A stretch of 44,498 bases of DNA. It comes from CAZPMO01 sp964587515. Lineage in GTDB: Bacteria > Pseudomonadota > Alphaproteobacteria > MPNO01. The position numbers and the translations under genes were made by a program. Positions 7,783 through 16,146 of this stretch are shown one piece after another. Numbering within the stretch: position 1 is the stretch's first letter; each line of letters begins with the position of its first letter. The stretch is from assembly GCA_964587515.1 (NCBI GenBank), contig CAZPMO010000017.1, positions 1-44,498 on the forward strand, in the 5' to 3' direction. A model generated the notes under the pieces. That model did not search any database. It had not been told where the DNA came from and saw nothing but the letters and a program-made list of their open reading frames with translations.

Positions 7783-8805
7783 ATGAACGTCATTCAGAAG
7801 AACTGGCAGGAACTTATCAAACCCCACAAGCTGGACATCGTGCCCGGCGACGAGGCGGTTCGGGTCGCGACCATCGTCGCCGAGCCGCTGGAGCGCGGCT
7901 TCGGCGTCACGCTCGGCAATGCGATCAGACGGATCCTGCTGTCTTCGCTTCAGGGCGCGGCGGTCACCGCGATCCAGATCGACGGGGTGTTGCACGAATT
8001 CACATCCATTCCGGGCGTGCGTGAAGACGTCACCGACGTGGTTCTCAATATCAAGACGCTGGCGCTTCGCATGCACGGTGAGGGGCCCAAGCGCATGGCA
8101 TTGAGCGCCAGCGGACCGGGCGAGATCACCGCCGGTATGATCGAAACCGGCCACGACATCGAGGTCGTCAACCCCGACGTCGTGATCTGCACGCTCGACG
8201 ACGGCGCCAAGATCAACATGGAATTGACCGTCGATAACGGCAAGGGATATGTGCCGGCGGCCCAGAACCGGGCCGAGGATGCGCCGATCGGATTGATTCC
8301 GGTGGACGCGGTGTTCAGCCCGGTGCGCAAGGTCGCTTTCCGGATCGAAAATACGCGTGTCGGTCATCTAACGGATTACGACAAGCTGTCGATGGACGTG
8401 GAGACCAACGGAGTCGTCACGCCGGAAGACGCGGTCGCGCTGGCGGCGCGTATCCTCCAGGACCAGCTACAGTTATTCGTCAATTTCGAAGAACCTTCGC
8501 AGATCACGCACGAGGAATCTCAGGTCGAACCGACCTTCAACAAGAACCTCCTGCGCAAGGTCGACGAACTCGAATTGTCGGTGCGTTCCGCCAATTGCCT
8601 GAAGAACGACAATATCATTTATATCGGCGACCTGGTGCAGAAGACCGAGCAGGAAATGCTGCGGACGCCGAATTTCGGCCGAAAATCGCTGAACGAGATC
8701 AAGGAAGTTTTGACGACCATGGACCTCCATCTCGGCATGGAGATCCCGAACTGGCCACCGGAAAATATCGAGGATATGGCCAAGCGGCTGGACGAGCCTT
8801 TCTAG
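7783..8805 (+). CDS. rpoA: DNA-directed RNA polymerase subunit alpha
   Basis: A 340-residue RpoA. The N-terminal domain (about 1-235) dimerises and scaffolds beta and beta-prime; it shows LERGFGVTLGNAIRR and SLQGAAVTAIQIDGV. The C-terminal domain (about 255-330) has two helix-hairpin-helix units, with LRTPNFGRKSLNEIKE matching the DNA- and activator-contacting surface. ATG 7783 is preferred over TTG 7741 and ATG 7777 because GAGGAA at 7770-7775 is 7 bases ahead and the product begins MNVIQKNW as usual. It is followed by rplQ after 33 bases. Confidence 0.97.
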   Translation: MNVIQKNWQELIKPHKLDIVPGDEAVRVATIVAEPLERGFGVTLGNAIRRILLSSLQGAAVTAIQIDGVLHEFTSIPGVREDVTDVVLNIKTLALRMHGEGPKRMALSASGPGEITAGMIETGHDIEVVNPDVVICTLDDGAKINMELTVDNGKGYVPAAQNRAEDAPIGLIPVDAVFSPVRKVAFRIENTRVGHLTDYDKLSMDVETNGVVTPEDAVALAARILQDQLQLFVNFEEPSQITHEESQVEPTFNKNLLRKVDELELSVRSANCLKNDNIIYIGDLVQKTEQEMLRTPNFGRKSLNEIKEVLTTMDLHLGMEIPNWPPENIEDMAKRLDEPF

Positions 8806-8838
8806 GGGTTCCGCCGCGACGCGCAGGGAGAAAGACAA

Positions 8839-9285
8839 ATGCGTCACCGTAACAGCGGTCGGAAACTGAACCGCACCAGCGCCCATCGCAAGGCGATGTT
8901 CATCAACATGGCCGCCGCGCTGATCAAGCACGAGCAGATCAAGACCACCGTGCCCAAGGCCAAGGAACTTCGGCCGATCGTCGACCGCCTGATCACATTG
9001 GGCAAGCGCGGCAGCGACAATCTGCATGCGCGCCGGCAGGCGATCACCCGGCTCGGTGGCGATGCGAAATTGGCCGACAAGCTGTTTACCACGCTGGCCG
9101 AACGCTATGCCGACCGGCCTGGCGGATATACGCGGGTCTTGCGCGCGGGCTTCCGGTATGGCGACAACGCGCCGATGGCGATGATCGAGCTCATCGACCG
9201 CGACCCCGACGCCAAGGGACAGGACTCCGGCCCGCCGCAAAACGTCGGCGAGGACGATCTGGTGGAAGAAGCCGTGGCGACCTGA
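8839..9285 (+). CDS. rplQ: 50S ribosomal protein L17
   Basis: A 148-residue L17, a tunnel-exit protein and the last gene of the alpha operon. MRHRNSGRKLNRTSAHRKAM at the N-terminus is nearly invariant, and GGYTRVLRAGFRYGDNAPMA is the second signature. Compared with the ~120-residue E. coli protein it has an acidic extension after the conserved part (DAKGQDSG to EEAVAT), which is common in alphaproteobacteria. A hairpin terminator follows 27 bases after the stop. Confidence 0.97.
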   Translation: MRHRNSGRKLNRTSAHRKAMFINMAAALIKHEQIKTTVPKAKELRPIVDRLITLGKRGSDNLHARRQAITRLGGDAKLADKLFTTLAERYADRPGGYTRVLRAGFRYGDNAPMAMIELIDRDPDAKGQDSGPPQNVGEDDLVEEAVAT

Positions 9286-9312
9286 TTGGCGCGGCCCGCA
9301 ACGGAATATTGG

Positions 9313-9344
9313 AGGCAGCGCCTGGCGCTGCCTCTTTCCGTTTC
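9313..9344 (+). terminator. Rho-independent terminator after rplQ
   Basis: AGGCAGCGC at 9313-9321 pairs with GCGCTGCCT at 9325-9333 across a three-base loop, giving a 9-bp GC-rich stem. It is followed by a pyrimidine-rich tail (CTTTCCGTTT). The site lies between rplQ and the protease gene, at the expected end of the ribosomal operon. Confidence 0.75.
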
Positions 9345-9399
9345 GGGTGGCGTCTGCCCGGCGTAGAATACGGAACCAGACAGGCCGAAGAACAATAGG

Positions 9400-10824
9400 A
9401 TGCGATGGATGACGAAGGGCTTTAAGGCGCTTGTGGTCGCGGTGGCCGTTATGCTGGTGGCGGACTCCACCGTGGCGAGCGGTCAGGCGCGCATCCCGGG
9501 TTCCCGCGAGGAAATAAACCTGTCGTTCGCGCCGCTGGTCAAGCGCGCCGCGCCCGCCGTGGTCAACATCTATACCAAGCGCGTGGTGCGCGACCGGCCG
9601 GTGTCGCCATTTTTCGATGACCCATTTTTCCGGCGTTTCTTCGGCGACCGGTTTTCATTCGGACGGCCGCGCGAGCGGGTCGAGAACTCGCTTGGTTCCG
9701 GCGTCATCGTGCGATCCAACGGCCTGATCGTCACCAACCATCATGTGATCAAAAAGGCCGATGAAATTACGGTTGTCCTGGCCGACCGGCGCGAATTCGA
9801 TGCAACCGTCGTCAGCACCGATGCGCGCACGGACCTTGCGATCCTGAAGATCGATCCGGCCGGGGAATCGCTGCCCCATCTGGTTATGCGCGATTCCGAC
9901 GACCTCGAGGTCGGCGATTTGGTGCTCGCGATCGGCAACCCGTTCGGGGTTGGACAGACGGTGACCAGCGGCATCGTCTCCGCCCTCGCGCGGACCGCGG
10001 CCGGTGTTTCGGATTTCAGTTTTTTCATCCAGACAGACGCCGCAATCAACCCCGGCAATTCGGGCGGCGCCCTGATCACCATGGATGGCAAGCTGGTCGG
10101 CGTTAACACCGCGATCTATTCGCAGAGCGGCGGCTCCATCGGGATCGGATTTGCGATTCCCACCAATATGGTGGCGACCGTGGTTTCGAGCGCCGAGAAG
10201 GGCGGCAAGGTGCAGCGTCCCTGGTTCGGCGCCGCCGTTCAGGGGATGACGTCCGATCTCGCCGAATCCATCGGTCTCAAACGGCCAACTGGCGTGATCG
10301 TCAGCGATATCTATGCGGACGGCCCCGCCGATCGCGCCGGTCTACGGGTCGGCGATGTCATCTTGTCGGTCAACGGTCGCGAGATTGGGGATGCCGCCTC
10401 CCTGTTTTTCCGTATCGCGACTCTCGGGCTGGGCTCTGTCGCGACCTTGAGGGTGTTGCGCGGCGGTCGCGAAATGTCGGTAAAGTTGCCACTGGTGCGG
10501 GCGTCGGAGCTTCCGCGGCGCAACGAAACGATGTTGAGCGGGCGCCACCCCTTCGACGGGGCCAAAATCGTCAATATGTCACCCGCGCTGGCCGAGGAAC
10601 TGTCGGTGGATCCCATGCTGCGCGGCGTCTTCGTGTTGGGAATTCGGCGTGGCAGCAACGCCCACCGCTTCGGTCTCCAGCCAGGGGATAAGGTGGTCTC
10701 CGTCAATGGCAACGCGGTCAAGTCGGTTCGCGGGCTTCAGAAAATTCTTTCCTACAAGACGGAACGATGGATGGTGACGCTGAAACGCAACGGGCAATTG
10801 GTTTCCTTCGTGATCGAGAGCTGA
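9400..10824 (+). CDS. Do-family (DegP/DegQ-like) periplasmic serine protease
   Basis: A 474-residue HtrA/Do protease that degrades or refolds damaged envelope proteins. A signal peptide is visible (MRWMTKGFKA, then a hydrophobic stretch to about residue 24, likely cleavage near VASGQA). The trypsin-like domain has the triad His115 (TNHHVI), Asp145 (ARTDLA) and Ser221 (NPGNSGGA). Two PDZ domains follow, at about 270-360 and 385-470. A Phe/Arg-rich segment near 70-90 (FFDDPFFRRFFG) corresponds to the regulatory LA-loop region. It stands alone after the ribosomal operon terminator. Whether it is the DegP or DegQ orthologue cannot be decided from sequence. Confidence 0.94.
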   Translation: MRWMTKGFKALVVAVAVMLVADSTVASGQARIPGSREEINLSFAPLVKRAAPAVVNIYTKRVVRDRPVSPFFDDPFFRRFFGDRFSFGRPRERVENSLGSGVIVRSNGLIVTNHHVIKKADEITVVLADRREFDATVVSTDARTDLAILKIDPAGESLPHLVMRDSDDLEVGDLVLAIGNPFGVGQTVTSGIVSALARTAAGVSDFSFFIQTDAAINPGNSGGALITMDGKLVGVNTAIYSQSGGSIGIGFAIPTNMVATVVSSAEKGGKVQRPWFGAAVQGMTSDLAESIGLKRPTGVIVSDIYADGPADRAGLRVGDVILSVNGREIGDAASLFFRIATLGLGSVATLRVLRGGREMSVKLPLVRASELPRRNETMLSGRHPFDGAKIVNMSPALAEELSVDPMLRGVFVLGIRRGSNAHRFGLQPGDKVVSVNGNAVKSVRGLQKILSYKTERWMVTLKRNGQLVSFVIES

Positions 10825-10828
10825 CCGA

Positions 10829-12175
10829 ATGGCCGAAGACAGCGCGCCTGGTCTGTTCGAACAGGAAGCCCCGAGGCCGCTGGCCGACCGGTTGCGGCCG
10901 TCCGGCCTGTCCGAGGTGCTGGGTCAGGACCATCTGATCGGCGCCAACGGTCCCATCGGGCACATGGTGGCGGGCGCCCGGCTTGCCTCGATGGTCCTGT
11001 GGGGTCCGCCGGGGACCGGCAAGACCACTATCGCGCGCCTTCTGGCCGAAGCGACCGATCTTCATTTCGAACCGCTATCGGCTGTTTTTTCCGGCGTCGC
11101 CGATCTGCGCAAGGTATTTTCCGCGGCGCGTGATCGCCGGGCCGCCGGCCGAGGGACCCTTCTATTCGTCGACGAGATTCACCGCTTCAACCGCGCTCAG
11201 CAGGACGGTTTCCTGCCCTATGTGGAGGACGGCACCGTCACCCTGATCGGGGCGACCACCGAGAACCCGTCCTTCGAGCTCAACGCGGCGCTTTTGTCCC
11301 GGTGTCAGGTGTTCGTGCTGGCCCGGCTCGACGATGGCGCTCTGGATGAGCTGTTGCGGCGCGCCGAGGCGGCCAAGGGGCGAGTGCTGCCCTTGGCCGA
11401 GGATGCGCGGGGCGCGCTCAAGGCGCTGGCGGACGGCGACGGACGCTATCTCCTGAATCTGGTGGAGGAGCTGTTTGCCCTGCCCGCCGACGAACCCTTG
11501 GACACGGCTGCGCTGATGGCGGCGGTGCAGCGGCGCGCGCCGGTCTATGACAAGGATCGCGAGGGGCATTTCAATCTGATCAGCGCGCTGCACAAATCGC
11601 TTCGCGGATCGGATGTCGATGCCGCGCTTTACTGGTTCGCCCGCATGCTAGTAGGCGGCGAGGATCCACGCTATGTGGCGCGCCGGCTGACCCGTTTCGC
11701 GGTCGAGGATATCGGGCTCGCCGATCCCCAGGCGCTGGTCCAGTCGATCGCGGCCTGGGACGCCTATGAGCGGCTGGGATCGCCCGAGGGCGATCTCGCT
11801 ATCGCACAGTGCGTGATATATTTGGCGACCGCGCCGAAATCGAATGCGGCATACCGGGCCCATGGCGCCGCCGGCCGCAGCGCCGCCGAAACGGGTTCTC
11901 TGATGCCGCCCATGCACATTCTGAACGCGCCGACCGGTCTGATGAAGGATCTCGGCTACGGCGAGGGGTATCGCTACGACCACGATGCGGAGGATGCATT
12001 CTCGGGGCAGAATTATTTCCCAGACGACATGGCGCGTCCCCGGTTCTATGAACCGAGGGAACGCGGGTTCGAACGCGAAATCGCGAAGCGCCTGTCCTAC
12101 TGGGAAAAGCTGCGCGATGGCGCCAACACCGATGATGGGACCGCTGACGACAGGGAGGCCTCGCGGGATCAATGA
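10829..12175 (+). CDS. rarA: Replication-associated recombination protein A (RarA/MgsA AAA+ ATPase)
   Basis: A 448-residue AAA+ ATPase of the RarA/WRNIP1 family, acting at stalled replication forks with SSB. It starts with PLADRLRPSGLSEVLGQDHL, typical of the clamp-loader-like N-terminus. Walker A is GPPGTGKTT (59-67), Walker B LLFVDEIHRFN near residue 115, sensor 1 IGATTENPSFE. The C-terminal region includes DAALYWFARML and GEDPRYVARRL, then MPPMHILNAPTGLMK, family-specific tetramerisation parts. It follows the protease by 4 bases and overlaps crcB by 4 (ATGA), so the genes form one transcription unit. Confidence 0.96.
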   Translation: MAEDSAPGLFEQEAPRPLADRLRPSGLSEVLGQDHLIGANGPIGHMVAGARLASMVLWGPPGTGKTTIARLLAEATDLHFEPLSAVFSGVADLRKVFSAARDRRAAGRGTLLFVDEIHRFNRAQQDGFLPYVEDGTVTLIGATTENPSFELNAALLSRCQVFVLARLDDGALDELLRRAEAAKGRVLPLAEDARGALKALADGDGRYLLNLVEELFALPADEPLDTAALMAAVQRRAPVYDKDREGHFNLISALHKSLRGSDVDAALYWFARMLVGGEDPRYVARRLTRFAVEDIGLADPQALVQSIAAWDAYERLGSPEGDLAIAQCVIYLATAPKSNAAYRAHGAAGRSAAETGSLMPPMHILNAPTGLMKDLGYGEGYRYDHDAEDAFSGQNYFPDDMARPRFYEPRERGFEREIAKRLSYWEKLRDGANTDDGTADDREASRDQ

Positions 12176-12552
12176 CCATGATCGTCTGGGTTGCCGTCGG
12201 CGGCGCGCTGGGCGCCACGGGACGGTATCTGGTGGGCGGCCTGATGGGGGGCTGGCTCGGAACCGGCCTGCCGTGGGGCACGTTGGCGGTCAATGTCATC
12301 GGTTCCTTCGCGCTTGGCGTTTTGATCGAATTTTCCGAGTTGGCCTGGTCGCCATCCGAGGAGCTTCGCGCATTTCTGGTGGTTGGGCTGTTGGGCGGTT
12401 TCACGACCTTTTCCGCCTTTTCCATGGATATCGTATTGCTGGCCGAGCGCGGCCGGCTCGATCACGCGGTGCTCTATGCCGGGACGACGGTGGTGCTGGC
12501 GCTCGGCGGTTTCTTCGTCGGGCTCAGACTGATCCGGTTGATTTTGTCATGA
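12172..12552 (+). CDS. crcB: Fluoride exporter CrcB/FluC
   Basis: A 126-residue four-helix membrane protein that dimerises as a fluoride channel. The first helix region has GGALGATGRYLVGG, then the conserved GTLAVNVIGSFALG and the polar-track motif GGFTTFSAFSMD with the Phe-box residues. There is no fluoride riboswitch upstream because the start lies inside the rarA stop. It overlaps the pseudouridine synthase gene by 4 bases. Confidence 0.95.
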   Translation: MTMIVWVAVGGALGATGRYLVGGLMGGWLGTGLPWGTLAVNVIGSFALGVLIEFSELAWSPSEELRAFLVVGLLGGFTTFSAFSMDIVLLAERGRLDHAVLYAGTTVVLALGGFFVGLRLIRLILS

Positions 12553-13538
12553 GCGGCGTCCGTACGATTCCGGTGGCGAGCGATGACAGCAATATCCGGC
12601 TCGACAGGTGGTTTCGCCGAAATTTTCCCGATGTCGCGCATGGCCGGCTCGAAAAACTTCTGCGCACCGGCCAGGTCCGGGTCGACGGCGCCCGCGCCAA
12701 GGCATCGACACGGCTAAGCGCGGGGCAGGAGATACGCGTGCCGCCGTTGGGCGCGTCCACGCGTTCGCCCAAGCAGCCGCCAAAGCCCGTCAGTCCGGAG
12801 CAGGCGGCGACGCTGCGCGATCTGGTGCTATATCGCGACGACGATGTGATCGCCATCAACAAGCCGCCCGGCCTCGCCGTGCAGGGCGGCAGCCGGGTCC
12901 GGCATCATCTCGACGGCATGCTGGACGCGCTGCGTTTCGGGGCCGCGGAACGGCCCCGGCTGGTGCATCGGCTGGATAAAGACACAAGTGGGGTCTTGCT
13001 GCTCGGCCGCACCGCGCGCGCGACCGCCCATCTCGCCGAGATCTTTCGCGGCAAGAACGCGGTCAAGACCTATTGGGCGTTGACCGTCGGCGTGCCGCAT
13101 CCCGAAAAGGGACTCATTGATCTCGCCGTCGCCAAGCGCGCCGCCGGCCCCGGCGCCCGCGAAAAGATGATGCCCGACGCCGAGGCGGGCAAGCGGGCGG
13201 TGACCTATTACGCCGTCGTCGAGACGGCCAGCAGCAGGGCCGCCTGGCTCGCGCTCAGGCCCTTGACCGGGCGCACCCATCAGCTCCGCGTCCATTGCGC
13301 CGCCATGGGCACGCCTATCCTGGGCGACGGCAAATATGGAGGTCCGGACGCGTTCATCACCGGCGTGCCGGGCGGCGCGTCTCTGATGCTGCATGCCCGT
13401 GATATCGAGATGCCGCACCCGTCGGGGGACCGGCTCCGGGTTGTCGCGCCGCTGCCGGATTCCATGACCGAGACATGGAAATTTCTCGGTTTCGATCCCG
13501 ATACCGACGGCGACCCCTTCGTCGGTCTCGAAATTTGA
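12549..13538 (+). CDS. rluC: RluA-family (RluC-type) 23S rRNA pseudouridine synthase
   Basis: A 329-residue pseudouridine synthase. An S4 RNA-binding domain lies at about 20-75 (RLEKLLRTGQVRVDG), followed by a catalytic domain with HRLDKDTSGVLL; Asp143 is the expected nucleophile. The pattern LTGRTHQLRVHCA and GDGKYGG is also characteristic. S4 domain plus length fit RluC, which modifies 23S rRNA positions 955, 2504 and 2580 in E. coli; RluD is the alternative. ATG 12549 overlaps the crcB stop; the longer open frame upstream is read through rarA and crcB and is not coding. Confidence 0.9.
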   Translation: MSGVRTIPVASDDSNIRLDRWFRRNFPDVAHGRLEKLLRTGQVRVDGARAKASTRLSAGQEIRVPPLGASTRSPKQPPKPVSPEQAATLRDLVLYRDDDVIAINKPPGLAVQGGSRVRHHLDGMLDALRFGAAERPRLVHRLDKDTSGVLLLGRTARATAHLAEIFRGKNAVKTYWALTVGVPHPEKGLIDLAVAKRAAGPGAREKMMPDAEAGKRAVTYYAVVETASSRAAWLALRPLTGRTHQLRVHCAAMGTPILGDGKYGGPDAFITGVPGGASLMLHARDIEMPHPSGDRLRVVAPLPDSMTETWKFLGFDPDTDGDPFVGLEI

Positions 13539-13591
13539 AATACACTGGAAACCGCCGTCGCGGCGGCCTAAATCTATAGTCGGAATTATTC

Positions 13592-14278
13592 ATGATCCAA
13601 TCTTCGCCCCTTCGCTTTGCCGCGTTCGACCTCGACGGCACCCTGATCGACAGTGTCGCCTCTATTGTCGCGGGCGTGCTTGCTTGCTGGAGCGCCTGTG
13701 ATTTTCCCGATCCCGATCCGATCCACGTCAAACGCATCATCGGCTTGCCTTGGGAGGAAAGCGTTTTGGCGCTGTTGCCCGATGCGGGCGAAACGGAATT
13801 CGCGATGATCCGCGACTATCACGAAGACGTCCGTCTCGGGGTGCGCACCCGGCCGCCGGTGGTCGAAAACACGTTTGACGGCGCGCACGATGTTCTCGAT
13901 GTGCTGGAGAACGCCGGCTACCTGCTCGGCGTCGTCACCAGCCGCAACAGCCGCCGGTTGGAGGAATTGCTCGAAAAAAACGGCTTCGCCGGTCGGTTCG
14001 TCACCTTCAAGACCGCCGATATGGGGCCGGGGAAGCCGGATCCCCATCTCTTGATCGAGGCGATGGGCGAACTGGGCGTCGATCCGGCGAATACGGTCAT
14101 GGTCGGCGACACCACTTTCGATATCCAGATGGCGGAACGGGCCGGCGCGGCTTCGGTGGGGGTGAGCTGGGGCGTGCATGAAATCGAGGAACTGCATGCG
14201 GCGGGCGCCCGCCACGTGGTCGAGGAATTCCACGAAATTCCCCCCGTCGTGGATATGTTGACCAAATCCAAGGGCTGA
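13592..14278 (+). CDS. HAD-superfamily hydrolase, phosphoglycolate phosphatase-like
   Basis: A 228-residue haloacid dehalogenase-like phosphatase. Motif I FDLDGTLID gives the nucleophile Asp13 and acid Asp15. A helical cap follows, motif II is VVTSRN, motif III PGKPDPHL, and motif IV VGDTTFDI. The cap type and length resemble phosphoglycolate phosphatase and pyrophosphatase PpaX, but the substrate cannot be read from the sequence. In alphaproteobacteria such a gene often sits between an RluC gene and atp12, as here, and is probably cotranscribed with them. Confidence 0.85.
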   Translation: MIQSSPLRFAAFDLDGTLIDSVASIVAGVLACWSACDFPDPDPIHVKRIIGLPWEESVLALLPDAGETEFAMIRDYHEDVRLGVRTRPPVVENTFDGAHDVLDVLENAGYLLGVVTSRNSRRLEELLEKNGFAGRFVTFKTADMGPGKPDPHLLIEAMGELGVDPANTVMVGDTTFDIQMAERAGAASVGVSWGVHEIEELHAAGARHVVEEFHEIPPVVDMLTKSKG

Positions 14279-14294
14279 CGGACCGGTCCCGGCG

Positions 14295-14993
14295 ATGAAA
14301 CGGTTTTACCGCGAGGCCGGCGTTACCGAGACAGACGACGGCTACGCGATCGCGTTGGACGGCCGTATCGTGCGCACGCCGGGAAAAAATCCTCTGGTTT
14401 TACCGGCCCGCGCGCTGGCCGCATCGATCGCGGCGGAATGGGACGCCCAGCCCGAAGAGATCGAACCCGCCGGGATGCATCTGACCCGCCTTGCGAATTC
14501 GGCGATCGATCAGGTCGCTTCTCGCCGCGATGGCGTGATCGAAGAGGTCACGCGCTATGCCGGCACCGATCTGGTGTGTTACCGCGACGGCGAGAATCCT
14601 GATTTGCAGGCGCGCCAGCAGGCCGGCTGGCAGCCGCTGGTCGACTGGGTTACGGCGCATTTCGGCGCGTCTCTTGTGGTGACCTCGGCGATGCTGCCGG
14701 CCCAACAGCCGTCCGAGGCGCTTTCGGCGATGCGCGTTGCCGTGGCGGACTTCGATATTTTTCCGTTGACGGGGCTGCACGCGGCCACGGCGGCCTGCGG
14801 CTCGCTAGTGATCGGGCTCGCCCTCGCGCATCGCAGGGTCAATGCCGAGGAGGCCTGGTCGCTGTCGCTGATCGAGGAGTTATTCCAGGCCGAAAAATGG
14901 GGCGAAGATACCGAGGCCGCCGACCGTCGAAGCCATATCCGCGCCGAAATCATGGCGGCCGGTGAATTCATGGAACTTAGCGTCGTCGAATGA
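14295..14993 (+). CDS. ATP12-type F1-ATPase assembly chaperone
   Basis: A 232-residue protein of the ATP12 family, which in mitochondria binds the F1 alpha subunit before hexamer assembly; in bacteria the family is found mainly in alphaproteobacteria. Visible blocks are KRFYREAGV, the beta-rich segment ALDGRIVRTPGKNPL, the helical part EWDAQPEEI with MHLTRLANSAID, and LAHRRVNAEEAW with EELFQAEKWGED. It starts 16 bases after the HAD gene and overlaps the acylphosphatase by 4 bases. Confidence 0.93.
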   Translation: MKRFYREAGVTETDDGYAIALDGRIVRTPGKNPLVLPARALAASIAAEWDAQPEEIEPAGMHLTRLANSAIDQVASRRDGVIEEVTRYAGTDLVCYRDGENPDLQARQQAGWQPLVDWVTAHFGASLVVTSAMLPAQQPSEALSAMRVAVADFDIFPLTGLHAATAACGSLVIGLALAHRRVNAEEAWSLSLIEELFQAEKWGEDTEAADRRSHIRAEIMAAGEFMELSVVE

Positions 14994-15265
14994 AATCGGT
15001 GCGGGTTCGCATATCGGGTCGCGTCCAGGGGGTCTGGTACCGCGCCTGGACCGAACGGACCGCGACGGCGCACGGCCTCGACGGCTGGGTCCGAAATTGC
15101 CCGGACGGCGCGGTCGAAGCGATGTTTTCGGGCCCCGCCACGGAAGTCGATGCGATGATTGAGGCGTGCCGCGAAGGGCCGCCGGCGGCGCGGGTGACCG
15201 ATATGGAAATAAATCCGGCGGAAGCCCCGGATGAGCCCGGTTTCAGCGTGCTGCCGAGCGAATAG
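14990..15265 (+). CDS. acyP: Acylphosphatase
   Basis: A 91-residue acylphosphatase, hydrolysing the carboxyl-phosphate bond of acyl phosphates. The phosphate-binding loop GRVQGVWYRAW contains the catalytic Arg (19 residues in), and GWVRNCPDGAVE carries the catalytic Asn. Compared with many relatives Phe of the GVxFR motif is replaced by Trp-Tyr, which is common. It overlaps the preceding gene by ATGA and its 3' end overlaps the 3' end of lipB on the other strand by 23 bases. Confidence 0.93.
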   Translation: MKSVRVRISGRVQGVWYRAWTERTATAHGLDGWVRNCPDGAVEAMFSGPATEVDAMIEACREGPPAARVTDMEINPAEAPDEPGFSVLPSE

Positions 15266-15917
15266 AGGGCGCGCCGAATATATCGGCGAAGGTGCCTTTC
15301 AAGGCCGCGTCGACGTCGGCCATCGAGGCATCGATGCCAAGATCGCCGAGCGATGTTACGCCATGCTTTGCGATACCGCAGGGGACGATGCCGGCGTAAT
15401 GATCGAGGTCGGGCGCGACGTTGATCGCGACGCCGTGATAGGAGACCCAGCGTCTTAGGCGAACACCGATGGCGGCGATCTTCTTTTCTTCGCCCGGCGC
15501 GCCGCCGTGGCGTGCGCAGTCAATCCATATGCCGACACGCCCGTCCCGTCGTTCGCCTTCGACATCGAAGCGGGCCAATGTCGCGATCAGCCAGTCTTCG
15601 AGACGACGGACGAAAAGCCGCACGTCGCGCCCACGCCGGTCGAGATCGAGCATGACATAGGCAACGCGCTGGCCCGGGCCGTGATAGGTGTATTCACCGC
15701 CCCGTCCGGTGAAATGAACCGGAAAGCGGTCGGGGTGCAGCAAATCTCCAGGTTTCGCTGTGGCGCCGGCGGTGTAGAGCGGCGCATGCTCGACCAGCCA
15801 GATGAGTTCTCCAGCGGATCCTTCGCGGATCGCGGCGACGCGCGCCTCCATTGCCGTTACCGCCGCCTCGTAAGGTTGCGGCCCGTCCCCGGTTCGCCAT
15901 TCCACGTCCAGATTCAT
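15243..15917 (-). CDS. lipB: Octanoyl-[acyl-carrier-protein]:protein N-octanoyltransferase LipB
   Basis: LipB moves octanoate from ACP to lipoyl domains of 2-oxo-acid dehydrogenases and GcvH, the first step of lipoate synthesis. With the ATG at 15917 the protein has 224 residues, the usual size. Family motifs are VEHAPLYTAG, GRGGEYTYHGPGQ, KKIAAIGVR with the catalytic Lys146, and AGIVPCGI with the acyl-accepting Cys180. A TTG start at 15989 would add 24 residues of no recognisable type. It converges on the acylphosphatase gene. The ~97 bases between it and the tRNA hold no gene. Confidence 0.95.
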   Translation of the reverse strand: MNLDVEWRTGDGPQPYEAAVTAMEARVAAIREGSAGELIWLVEHAPLYTAGATAKPGDLLHPDRFPVHFTGRGGEYTYHGPGQRVAYVMLDLDRRGRDVRLFVRRLEDWLIATLARFDVEGERRDGRVGIWIDCARHGGAPGEEKKIAAIGVRLRRWVSYHGVAINVAPDLDHYAGIVPCGIAKHGVTSLGDLGIDASMADVDAALKGTFADIFGAPSIRSAAR

Positions 15918-16014
15918 TAGCGGTTCGAGCCCGTTGAACTTGCGATTATCGTGGCATTTTGGTATTCCCCGACCCACATGCAAGTACAATGACGTTTGTC
16001 GGGGTTCAATATAT

Positions 16015-16061
16015 GCGGTCGTGGCGGAACTGGTAGACGCGCAGCGTTGAGGTCGCTGTGG
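16015..16061 (+). tRNA. tRNA-Leu (GAG), 5' part, cut by assembly gap
   Basis: The 5' half of a leucine tRNA folds by eye: acceptor strand GCGGTCG (16015-16021), D arm with GCG/CGC stem and GG in the loop, and anticodon stem CAGCG/CGCTG around loop TTGAGGT, giving anticodon GAG at 16049-16051. The sequence stops at the start of the variable arm where ten N begin. The 3' half, including an acceptor strand complementary to the 5' one, is not found after the gap, so it is missing from the assembly rather than from the organism, most likely. Confidence 0.88.
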
Positions 16062-16071
16062 NNNNNNNNNN
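16062..16071. other. Assembly gap (10 N)
   Basis: Ten N interrupt the tRNA-Leu gene. At least about 40 bases of tRNA are absent, so the true gap is longer than ten bases. The sequence just after it (CCGG followed by six T) could be the tail of a terminator hairpin for the tRNA gene. Confidence 0.95.
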
Positions 16072-16146
16072 CCGGTTTTTTGATCGTCGCAGATTCGAAA
16101 GCGGCGGTCTCATTCGGGTGTCGACGTAATACAGGATTTTAACCCG

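Noticed and set aside
12100..12171. Possible fluoride riboswitch before crcB
   Set aside because: The region is the coding end of rarA and crcB starts inside its stop codon; no riboswitch-like conserved elements were seen.
11985..12548. Extended N-terminus for the pseudouridine synthase
   Set aside because: The open frame runs through rarA and crcB in a different phase; the ATG overlapping the crcB stop gives a normal RluC length.
16072..16146. Possible Mg2+-sensing leader before mgtE
   Set aside because: Only 75 bases remain after the assembly gap and no conserved leader fold is recognisable; anything in the gap cannot be judged.
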